This document shows, one piece after another, positions 1 to 6,992 of a stretch of 60,071 nucleotides of DNA. How positions within the stretch are numbered: the stretch's first letter is position 1; every line of letters starts with the position of its first letter. The translations under genes were made by a program, and so were the position numbers. Below the pieces are notes generated by a model. That model saw only the letters and a list, made by a program, of their open reading frames with translations, was not told the origin of the DNA and searched no databases. Where the stretch lies: assembly GCA_014190355.1 (NCBI GenBank), contig BJGH01000009.1, forward strand, positions 1-60,071. Direction: 5' to 3'. This stretch comes from Alphaproteobacteria bacterium (GTDB taxonomy: Bacteria > Pseudomonadota > Alphaproteobacteria > Rickettsiales > UBA1997).

Positions 1-1066
1 TTAAAAAATTTTTGAGGATTTCCTCAACTTTTACCCATTTAATATTTTGGTAACGCTCATTATCCAGATTATCCATTTTAGCGCTCCCACTAAATACCGT
101 GTAAAAATATTGCATGCCTTGCCAAGCTGGATAAAGCTCATTTTTCTTTGGTGCAAAAAATTTGCTCAAGGCAATATAAAATTTTAACATTTTTAAATTT
201 CCACCATTAAGAAGTTTAAATTTTTTACCAGTTAACTTGGTCAATAAATCTACAAAATCTTGACTACTCAACTGATCACAAGCAATTTTAAGATAGCGCG
301 GTGAATTATCATCAAGAGCCACTTGAGCCGTGAATTCAGCGGTGTTATTAATCGTTGTAAAGTCAATTTTTTGTTGAGGATTTTGGAAATAAACAACCCG
401 TTTAATTTTAAATAAAATTAAAGGCATTACCGTTACCAGCATATCGCTAAAAACACCGTTTAAAATTGAGGTAATTTGAAGCGATGACTGTTCGAGAATT
501 TTTTTAAAATCCTTGCGCAATTCTAAATTGCGATTCGAACCATCCTCAATATTTCTAAAATCTACTGCAAAATCTGAGGGGATAAATCTTTTTACTCCTG
601 ATTTTTCGACAGCTCGTAAAATTTTAGTTTGCATTTCAATGATTGACTCTCTTAGTCCGCTAATTGTTGAAACCACGCAATTTGAATTAGCAAATACTTC
701 GCATAATTTAAATTCGTCATTAAAATCAACGCAGTGAATTTCCAGATTTTTGGGATTTATTATTTCGGGATTTTGTGAGTAAAGTTTTTCTTCATTAAAA
801 TCAACGCAGTGAATTTCTAGATTTTTAAGATTTGTTATTTCGGGATTTTGTGAGCGAAGTTTTTCTTCATTAAAATCAACGCAGTGAATTTCCAGATTTT
901 TAGGATTTATTATTTCGGGATTTTGTGAGCGAAGTTTTTCTAAATCCAAGGATTTTGATTTGTTTCTAATAACTGCCTTTACCTTGACATTTTTCTTCAG
1001 CAACTCCCTACAAACCCTTAAGCCCAAATCACCATTCGCCCCAACCACAGTAATAATTTTTGTCAT
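1..1066 (-). CDS. NmrA/isoflavone-reductase-like NAD(P)-binding protein, 3' end outside window
   Basis: The frame opens at ATG 1066 and stays open to the window edge (about 355 codons), so the C-terminus is missing here. The N-terminus (MTKIITVVGANGDLG, residues 1-15) is a Rossmann nucleotide-binding motif GxxGxxG. A segment GVKRFIPSDFAVDF further on matches the NmrA/isoflavone-reductase type of atypical short-chain dehydrogenase. These proteins bind NAD(P)H and act as reductases or redox-sensing regulators; the substrate here cannot be named. Between the second and third expected strands, residues 43-117 hold three near-identical 25-residue copies coded by a 75-bp tandem repeat, where family members normally have one such segment. 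No neighbour suggests a pathway. The family call is fairly secure, the function open. Confidence 0.75.
   Translation of the reverse strand, partial: MTKIITVVGANGDLGLRVCRELLKKNVKVKAVIRNKSKSLDLEKLRSQNPEIINPKNLEIHCVDFNEEKLRSQNPEITNLKNLEIHCVDFNEEKLYSQNPEIINPKNLEIHCVDFNDEFKLCEVFANSNCVVSTISGLRESIIEMQTKILRAVEKSGVKRFIPSDFAVDFRNIEDGSNRNLELRKDFKKILEQSSLQITSILNGVFSDMLVTVMPLILFKIKRVVYFQNPQQKIDFTTINNTAEFTAQVALDDNSPRYLKIACDQLSSQDFVDLLTKLTGKKFKLLNGGNLKMLKFYIALSKFFAPKKNELYPAWQGMQYFYTVFSGSAKMDNLDNERYQNIKWVKVEEILKNFL
716..940. repeat. Three in-frame 75-bp tandem repeats inside the NmrA-like gene
   Basis: The plus-strand landmark CGCAGTGAATTTC recurs with exact 75-bp spacing (GTG at 734, 809 and 884). Each unit codes 25 residues that begin EK-L-x-SQNPEI and end HCVDFN(E/D). 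Copies differ by only a few bases, so the expansion looks recent, and 75 is a multiple of three so the frame is kept. Confidence 0.95.
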
Positions 1067-1731
1067 AAATTTTGAAAAATTAATTTAATAAAAATGTCAG
1101 GTTACTTTTAAATAAAAAATTTACCTAGTTACTTTTAATTCTCAACTTTGTTATCAAAAGTTAAGAATTAGGTAATTTGCTGAGATTTTCTTTTTAATGC
1201 TTGGAATACTTTGATTTCTTGCCTTCGCTAGCTTGGGGGATTTTTAAAAATGTTTTGCGATTATTTTTATTAACTTAATTATTAAGGGGCAGGGGGGTTT
1301 GGGTTGGTTGGGGAGGTTTTTAATAAAGTAATTTTTTAAATCCGCTAAAAGGATTTGTTCATCCCGTTGGTCGTTCATCTTTTTGGTTGCTATCGATCGC
1401 TTCGCTCACTTGCAATTTTTAGTTTTTGTAAATTCGCCTATAATGAATATTAAAATTATTTATTTTACTCGCCTTATTGCAATCGCCTTGCAGGCGAGTT
1501 GCAAGTAATTTTTTTTTGCATTTAGCATTTACAAGTCTTTAAGATACTTCAAGCTTAAATGAAAATTTAGAAATCATTTTAGCCTACAACCCCTTATCCA
1601 AAACCCTGTTTTTTTGAAAGGGGTCAGACCTCTTTTTAACATATGTTTTGCGATTATCTTTTTTAACTTAGTTATTAAGGGTTGGGAGGTGGGGTTAAGG
1701 GATCGATAAGAAAGTGATTTGGTGATTGTTT
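1067..1731. other. Non-coding stretch with fragments of dispersed repeats
   Basis: I see no convincing gene. Around 1388-1437 there is a copy of the CGCTTCGCTCACTTGCAA module that recurs at 4449, 4988 and 5268. Around 1467-1505 lies a GCCTTGCAGGCGAGT hairpin also found near 4808. Positions about 1575-1640 hold an inverted copy of the GGGGTCTGACCCC family seen at 9490-9790 and 58703-59010. TGTTTTGCGATTAT followed by TTTTAACTTA and TTATTAAGG occurs twice, near 1248 and 1645. The stretch seems assembled from repeat pieces. Confidence 0.7.
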
Positions 1732-4296
1732 CTATCTTTCAATCTTTTCTTTCCTAAAAGAATTAAAATCAATTTTTTGGAACACTGGGAAAATTTTGCA
1801 TTTAAACAATTCTATATAATTTTTCTCAATTCCTTTTTTAAGAAAATTGATACATTCTTCTTTGGATGTTGAATCATCCTTTTGGAGATTAATTATAGCT
1901 TTCACAGCAGCTTTTGTGATATCACACTTTGATCTATTTTCAATTTGTATTATCCTGTCAAAATTTATCTTTTCTCCTTTTAAAACCCTCGCTAGCTGGT
2001 AGTTAATCACCAAAACATCATACTTTTCATCATTCTTATCAAAGAATGGTTTGAGCAATTCTATTAAATCATCATATTTTTTTAAGTGCAGCAAAGCATA
2101 GGAATAATTGATGTAATATCTCAGATCTTTTTCACTTTTCTTTAAATCTTCCAATAGATCCTTGTTCTCTGAAAGGTCACCCCTGTGTATGTAAAGATCA
2201 ATTGTTAAATCATTTAAAGATTTAGTGTTTTTCATATTTTTTGAGATGTCTTCTGCAGCTTCGTAAGCTTCATTATGAATATAAAAATAAAATAAATTTT
2301 TCTGCAAAGAAGTATCTTTTGGATAAATAACCAAAGCTTGCTCTAAAACTTTGATGGCATTTTCTAAATCTCTGAACTTAGAAAATAAAACTTCACTTTT
2401 CTTTGTTAAGAACCCTTTCTTTTTTGGATATTTTTTATCCATCAATTTTATTTGATCAGCAAGTTTTGGTAATGAATTATTTTTACTTAACGAATTGAGT
2501 AACTCTAACTCGTAATCGTAGTTTTTTTCAGTGAATCTATTTTCCTTCTTTGCTGAGTTAATAAGATTAAATATTTTGTCTTCTGAATAATCTTTTGAAC
2601 CTCTCATCAAACTGGCTTGACACTTTATAAAATTGATGTCGTAAGGATTTTGTTTTTGATATGCTTCAGCACACATATCATATTTTTCTTTATATATATC
2701 ATATAGATCATTTTCTATTATGAAGCTCATCAAATCATAATAAGCCTCATTATCTATTGAAGGATGTAAATCTATAGATTTACTATAACTCTCAATTATA
2801 CCAGCTTCATAAGTTGGTCCAGAGTCAATATCGTTTTTAAAACTTTCAGATAATATGTATGCTTTTTCGTTGTATGCTTCATATATATAAGGATTCTTAT
2901 TTAGAAGTCTGTCTATTGCCTCTATTTTTCCTGCTCTAGATTTTGTTATTTGAATTATTCTGAAATATAACTGAGTTATATCTCCTAACTCATTTTCTTC
3001 TTTGTAACGAATAAGATCTTCATAAGTTTTTATCGCGTCGTCAATTTTGTCTTGTTTGAAATAACAAAATGCCTTGGCATAGCTGATTGTAGAGAACAGT
3101 TTTTTAGAGATAGGATTTTTAACAATGCTTTCCCCGATAACTTTTAATGCTTCTTCAAACCTATCTTTACTAATTAATTCGTTAATTGATGAAATTATTG
3201 TTCTATCTTCAATCGAGGAATCATCGGATGAATTATTCTCCCTATCTGTTATATACATCATATTTGCATCGTTGTAAGTGGTTTCTTTTAAAGATTTTTC
3301 ACTAACTTCCAAATCATTAAGAATAAATTCACATTTATTAAATTTATCTTTGCTTTTATTTATTTCTTTCAAAAGCCCACTGACATAGCCAGAAAACATT
3401 TGTTCATATGGTGTTGCCTTTATTGTTTTTGCATTTACCTCAGCAAAAAACTCATCAAACCCTTCAATTTCAACGAAGAATACTCGTTCTTGCCAAAGTA
3501 AGTTTTTTACTTCATTGCTAATTTCTGAACCTTTACGTATGCACCAATAAATTCCGTGACTAAAATAACTATCACGTTTTAACAAATAGCTTAAGATATC
3601 CATTATTGATCTGTCATTACCTGCATAACCTAGAACTATCAAACCATAATTCTTGGCAAACTCAGTAAACTTATTTCGCATATTATCTTCTAAAGTCTCG
3701 ACTTCTCTCATTGAGCTCTTTATTCCATCAAATAAATAATCCCCATGCAATTTAATTATCTTAGGTCTTTTAGAGGTTATGGTAACGCTGTTTATAGAAG
3801 AATCATGAGCACATACAATTGGTCTTTCTTTTAGATATGAATAGAAAGATTGATTAAGTAAATCATCAAAATTTGTCGTAAAAATTGTTCTGAAATAAGA
3901 ATTTCCAATTAACTTAGATAAGTATTCATAACCAATTGAAGGTTTTTTTCCATCGACCTCTTTTTCAATGAACATTCTTCTATGCTGAGGTAAATCGTAT
4001 CTTTTTTCGAATAAACAAGAATATTCATTTCTTGGATCATACCATGAACAACTCTTAAAATATTCTTCTTCATTATAATATTTTTTGCTAGATGGATCCG
4101 AGGATAATATTTCTTTTTTCCATTCTAAAATTAATTCCTTAGCTATTCTAATCCCCGATGTAACTGAACATCCAGCGCCTAATAACAAACTATAGTTTGG
4201 TTCATCTTCATTTCGATTTGAAATAAATCTAATCAAATCATCTATAGATTTTCTTTTATGAGGAATTTCTTGAACAAGGTTTTCAAATTTATTCAT
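1732..4296 (-). CDS. SIR2-like domain protein with C-terminal TPR array, candidate antiphage NADase
   Basis: This 854-residue protein has an N-terminal SIR2-like domain: LLLGAGCSVTSGI at 38-50, TTNFDDLL at 140-147 with the expected Asn142, KLHGDYLF at 182-189 with the expected His184, and VLGYAGND at 221-228. Both residues needed for NAD hydrolysis in this superfamily are therefore present. From about residue 370 to the end it is helical with TPR-like repeats (for example KAFCYFKQDKIDDAIKTYED). SIR2 fused to a helical repeat sensor is the layout of defence sirtuins such as DSR proteins, which deplete NAD+ and abort phage infection. I infer a similar role from layout only. It stands alone between two repeat-rich non-coding regions, as a mobile defence gene would. 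No signal peptide or membrane segment is visible, so it should be cytosolic. Confidence 0.8.
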   Translation of the reverse strand: MNKFENLVQEIPHKRKSIDDLIRFISNRNEDEPNYSLLLGAGCSVTSGIRIAKELILEWKKEILSSDPSSKKYYNEEEYFKSCSWYDPRNEYSCLFEKRYDLPQHRRMFIEKEVDGKKPSIGYEYLSKLIGNSYFRTIFTTNFDDLLNQSFYSYLKERPIVCAHDSSINSVTITSKRPKIIKLHGDYLFDGIKSSMREVETLEDNMRNKFTEFAKNYGLIVLGYAGNDRSIMDILSYLLKRDSYFSHGIYWCIRKGSEISNEVKNLLWQERVFFVEIEGFDEFFAEVNAKTIKATPYEQMFSGYVSGLLKEINKSKDKFNKCEFILNDLEVSEKSLKETTYNDANMMYITDRENNSSDDSSIEDRTIISSINELISKDRFEEALKVIGESIVKNPISKKLFSTISYAKAFCYFKQDKIDDAIKTYEDLIRYKEENELGDITQLYFRIIQITKSRAGKIEAIDRLLNKNPYIYEAYNEKAYILSESFKNDIDSGPTYEAGIIESYSKSIDLHPSIDNEAYYDLMSFIIENDLYDIYKEKYDMCAEAYQKQNPYDINFIKCQASLMRGSKDYSEDKIFNLINSAKKENRFTEKNYDYELELLNSLSKNNSLPKLADQIKLMDKKYPKKKGFLTKKSEVLFSKFRDLENAIKVLEQALVIYPKDTSLQKNLFYFYIHNEAYEAAEDISKNMKNTKSLNDLTIDLYIHRGDLSENKDLLEDLKKSEKDLRYYINYSYALLHLKKYDDLIELLKPFFDKNDEKYDVLVINYQLARVLKGEKINFDRIIQIENRSKCDITKAAVKAIINLQKDDSTSKEECINFLKKGIEKNYIELFKCKIFPVFQKIDFNSFRKEKIER

Positions 4297-4657
4297 AAAT
4301 TTTTAAATTACCTAAAATTAAATACTAATTATTATTTTTTTTATATGTCTATTTTGAATAAGTTTTTAATTCTAAACTATTTAAATTGTTTACCGTTATT
4401 GGTTTACGTTATTAATTTAAATGGCGGAATATATGGGGGATGGCGTTCGCTTCGCTCACTTGCAATTTTTTAGTTTTTGTAAATTCGCTTTGCTCATTAA
4501 CAAAAAATATCGCTATTGTGATTCGCAAATCCCCTAAAAGGATTTGCTCACCCTTCGGGCGCTATCGTTCGCTTCACTCACTTTCGCGTCCAAATTATTA
4601 AAAAACGAATTCGTTTTTTAATAATTTTTCGAACCAAGGTTCTCATCCGTCCTTTCT

Positions 4658-4698
4658 GCCATTTAAAAAGACTCCCGTTGGGAGTCTTTTTAAATGGC
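4658..4698 (-). terminator. Perfect 19-bp hairpin, terminator-like, repeat copy
   Basis: The arms run from GCCATTTAAAAAGACTCCC to GGGAGTCTTTTTAAATGGC with loop GTT. The sequence is identical to the hairpin at 5369-5409 that follows the real tRNA-Ser. Here it abuts a tRNA fragment rather than a functional gene. Confidence 0.7.
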
Positions 4699-4916
4699 GG
4701 AGCGGGGGGATGGCGTTCATAAATTTTTTAAAAAAAATTTATTCTCTTGCAATCTTCAAGATTTTTGTATGCTCATTTCATTCGCAAACAAAAATTACTG
4801 AGATTGTACTCGCCTTGCAGGCGAGTTGCAAGTCGCCTTTTTCGCTAAACTCACTTCGTTCGTTAAGCTCAAAAACGGCTTCTTGTCGAACTTAAGGTTC
4901 TCATCTAACCCTCTCA

Positions 4917-4957
4917 CCATTTAAAAAGACTGGCTAAAAGCCAGTCCTTTTAAATGG
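4917..4957 (-). terminator. Terminator-like hairpin with a different stem, repeat copy
   Basis: The stem core is GACTGGC/GCCAGTC around TAAAA, flanked by CCATTTAAAA and TTTTAAATGG with one mismatch. It has the same outer frame as the hairpins at 4658 and 5369 but a different core sequence that still pairs. Confidence 0.65.
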
Positions 4958-5202
4958 CGGAATATATGCGGGGGGGGGATGGCGTTCGCTTCGCTCACTT
5001 GCAATTTTTTAGTTTTTGTAAATTCGCTTTGCTCATTAACAAAAAATATCGCTATTGTGATTCGCAAATCCCCTAAAAGGATTTGCTCACCCTTCGGGCG
5101 CTATCGTTCGCTTCACTCACTTTCGCGTCCAAATTATTAAAAAACGAATTCGTTTTTTAATAATTTTTCGAACCTAGGTTCTCATCCAATCTCCTCCTGT
5201 TC

Positions 5203-5245
5203 GCCATACTAAACAAGCCACCAAAGGTGGCTTGTTTAGTATGGC
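5203..5245 (-). terminator. Perfect 20-bp hairpin with a third stem sequence, repeat copy
   Basis: The arms are GCCATACTAAACAAGCCACC and its complement around loop AAA. Pairing is perfect although the stem differs from the other hairpins of this series. A tRNA-Ser 3' fragment follows at once. Confidence 0.7.
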
Positions 5246-5368
5246 GGAGCGGGGGGGGATGGCGTTCGCTTCGCTCACTTGCAATTTTTTAGTTTTTGTA
5301 AATTCGCTTTGCTCATTAACAAAAAACTATAAAAAATTGTCGAACCCAGGTTCTCATCCATCCTTTCT

Positions 5369-5409
5369 GCCATTTAAAAAGACTCCCGTTGGGAGTCTTT
5401 TTAAATGGC
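5369..5409 (-). terminator. Intrinsic terminator of tRNA-Ser
   Basis: A 19-bp perfect stem (core GACTCCC/GGGAGTC, loop GTT) lies directly downstream of the tRNA on the minus strand. Its outer arm overlaps G73 and the first two residues of the encoded CCA. Runs of A and T flank the GC core, as in a factor-independent terminator. Confidence 0.75.
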
Positions 5410-5499
5410 GGAGCGGGGGGGATTCGAACCCCCGATATAGCTTTTCAACCATATATCGGTTTAGCAAACCGACGCCTTCAGCCTCTCGGCCACCGCTCC
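5406..5499 (-). tRNA. tRNA-Ser(GCU)
   Basis: Read on the minus strand, the molecule starts GGAGCGG and ends CCGCTCC, G73 and an encoded CCA. The D-arm region reads GCCGAGAGGCTGAAGGC. The anticodon arm is TCGGT-TTGCTAA-ACCGA with anticodon GCU, a long variable arm pairs TATATGG-type sequence with GCTATAT, and the T-arm is GGGGG-TTCGAAT-CCCCC. The total of 94 nt including CCA and the long variable arm are typical of class II serine tRNA reading AGC/AGU codons. Fragments of both its ends recur in the flanks: 3' pieces at 4422-5245 and 5' pieces at 5690-6076. Confidence 0.97.
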
Positions 5500-6140
5500 A
5501 TATTTTTAGTCTTCAGTTTAAGGCTGAAGGCTAATATTTTTTTGTAATATTTTTTTAGTGGTAAGCTCAAATCGCTTTTCTCGCTTACGCTCGAAGACGA
5601 TTATCGCCTCTGGGTGCGCGTCGCTTTCGCTCCTTCACCCGTTTTTTTTAAAAAAATGTGCGTTTAGCACATTTTTTTAACGAAAAAAACCTCGGCTCAC
5701 CGCTTAAATATTTTTAGTCTTCAGTTTAAGGCTGAAGGCTAATATTTTTTTTGTAAAAATTTATTTAAAAATTTTTACGGGCAGCCTCTCGGCTCACCGC
5801 TTAAATATTTTTAGTCTTCAGTTTAAGGCTGAAGGCTAATATTTTTTTGTAAAAATTTATTTAAAAATTTTTACGGGCAGCCTCTCGGCCACCGCTCCAT
5901 AATTTAGTATTTTTGTGTATTTAGTTCAAATCGCTTTTCTCAAAAATTACTTTGTAATTTTTTCGAAGACGATTATCGCCTCTGGGTGCGCCTCGCTTTC
6001 GCTCCTTCACCCGTTTTTTTTAAAAAAATGTGCGTTTAGCACATTTTTTTAACGAAAAAAACCTCGGCTCACCGCTTAAATATTTTTAGTCTTCAGTTTA
6101 AGGCTGAAGGCTAATATTTTTTTGTAAAAATTTATTAAAA
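5500..6140. repeat. Modular repeats carrying fragments of the tRNA-Ser 5' end
   Basis: Four copies of the tRNA 5' end recur upstream of the gene, in minus-strand sense: CCTCGGCTCACCGCT at 5690-5704 and 6062-6076, GCAGCCTCTCGGCTCACCGC at 5781, and the near-perfect GCCTCTCGGCCACCGCTCCA ending at 5899. Between them are four copies of a hairpin element, AGTCTTCAG-TTTAAGG-CTGAAGGCT, at about 5508, 5716, 5813 and 6088. There are also two copies of a roughly 140-bp module containing GACGATTATCGCCTCTGGGTGCGC and the hairpin TGTGCGTTTAGCACA (5568-5704 and 5928-6076). No gene is supported here. Confidence 0.85.
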
Positions 6141-6360
6141 TTTCACAAGTAAAAATTATTTTAGTAAATGGGTAATTACTTTTGAAATTTTATTTTTGTA
6201 ACTTCAAAACTGCAAGGGTTAATTTGTGCTTTTTGAAATTAAAAAATTTTATTAAAAGTTTTTTGCAATTATTTGTTGAGGAATTTTGAAGTGATTGCGT
6301 GGGAGGAGAGGGGGTTGGGATTCCTCTCACCCCAATCTTTAAAAACTATTCTATACTCCC
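6141..6360. other. AT-rich spacer without a recognisable feature
   Basis: I see no coding frame or RNA here. The right end (about 6300-6330) begins the GGAGAGGGGGTTGG-type sequence that dominates the following repeats. Confidence 0.5.
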
Positions 6361-6840
6361 GTCGCTTGCGTAAGATCAGGCAGCGCCTGATCGAAAGCAC
6401 GACATAAAATTTATAACACTACGCTTGCGTAAGGGCAAGTTTTACTTGCCCGAAAGCACGACATAAAATTTATTTTTTTCCCCTCACCCCATCCCTCTCC
6501 CCACTTGCGTGGGGAGAGGGGGTTGGAGCCTATCTTTTTTTTGCATAGCGGAGGAGAGGGGGTTGGACTCCTCTCACCCCAATCTCCAAACCTCATTCTA
6601 GCCAACAGTCGTTGCGTAAGGGCAAGTTTACTTGCCCGAAAGCACGACTAAAATTTATTTTTTTCCCCTCACCCCATCCCTCTCCCCACTTGCGTGGGGA
6701 GAGGGGGTTGGACTCCTCTCACCCCAATCTCCAAACCTCATTCTAGCCAACAGTCGTTGCGTAAGGGCAAGTTTTACTTGCCCGAAAGCACGACCAAAAA
6801 AATTTATAATCCCCACCCCAATCTCCAAACCTCATTCTAG
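6361..6840. repeat. Palindromic repeat cluster: GCGTAAG-hairpin-CGAAAGCACGA and CCCTCTCCCC elements
   Basis: Two families alternate. The first has constant flanks (GCGTAA on the left, CGAAAGCACGAC on the right) around a hairpin: GATCAGGCAGCGCCTGATC near 6375, and GGGCAAGTTTTACTTGCCC near 6431, 6620 and 6768 (the 6620 copy is one T shorter). The second, CCCTCTCCCCACTTGCGTGGGGAGAGGG, occurs near 6491 and 6680 and is followed by GGTTGGACTCCTCTCACCCC. Together they make a degenerate tandem array of roughly 190-bp units. The second family resembles REP-type palindromes known from many bacteria. Frames that cross this block are repeat artefacts. Confidence 0.85.
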
Positions 6841-6967
6841 TTTAAAAAAATTAAGTTGATTAAAAAATTTGCAAATAGGGACAAAGCTTTTATTTACAAG
6901 CATTGAGGGGTAGAACAAAAAAAAAGTTGAAGGGCGAAACAAAAAATAAGTTGTAATTTAAAAATAA

Positions 6968-6990
6968 TTTTTGATAAGCTTTATCAAAAA
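6968..6990. promoter_or_regulatory. 10-3-10 palindrome just before the TonB-receptor start
   Basis: TTTTTGATAA, spacer GCT, and TTATCAAAAA form a perfect inverted repeat ending 2 bp before ATG 6993. Its GATAA/TTATC halves resemble Fur-type half sites. It could be an iron-regulator operator or an mRNA hairpin covering the start. The role is inferred from position and symmetry only. Confidence 0.45.
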
Positions 6991-6992
6991 AA

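Larger units (their letters stand above)
4379..5405. repeat. Modular repeats carrying fragments of the tRNA-Ser 3' end plus hairpins
   Basis: The 3'-terminal part of the adjacent tRNA-Ser, which on the plus strand reads TGGCGGAGCGGGGGGAT, recurs intact or degenerate at about 4422, 4695, 4954 and 5242 before the true tRNA at 5406. Each copy is preceded by a long inverted repeat and, where the tRNA would continue with TCGAAC, switches instead to GGCGTTC. Three of the four copies then carry the CGCTTCGCTCACTTGCAA module. The stretches from 4442 to about 4648 and from 4981 to about 5188 are nearly identical and about 205 bp long; a shorter version starts at 5261. Modules end with GAACC-AGGTTCTCATCC. 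I find no credible gene here. Confidence 0.85.

Noticed and set aside
4710-4895. 61-residue frame MAFINFLKKIYS...
   Set aside because: It lies wholly in the modular repeat island and contains the GCCTTGCAGGCGAGT hairpin; no protein-like conservation is apparent.
4620-5360. Additional tRNA genes suggested by TTCGAACC-AGGTTC and TGGCGGAGCGG segments
   Set aside because: None has an anticodon arm or both acceptor strands; only 3'-end fragments and a GAACC/GGTTC palindrome are present.
5232-5534. 100-residue frame containing RSGGDSNPRYSFSTIYRF
   Set aside because: It runs across the tRNA-Ser gene and its repeats; such peptides are a common artefact of tRNA-Ser antisense translation.
6411-6859. 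Short Pro/Ser-rich frames on both strands
   Set aside because: They are translations of the CCCTCTCCCC palindromic repeats.
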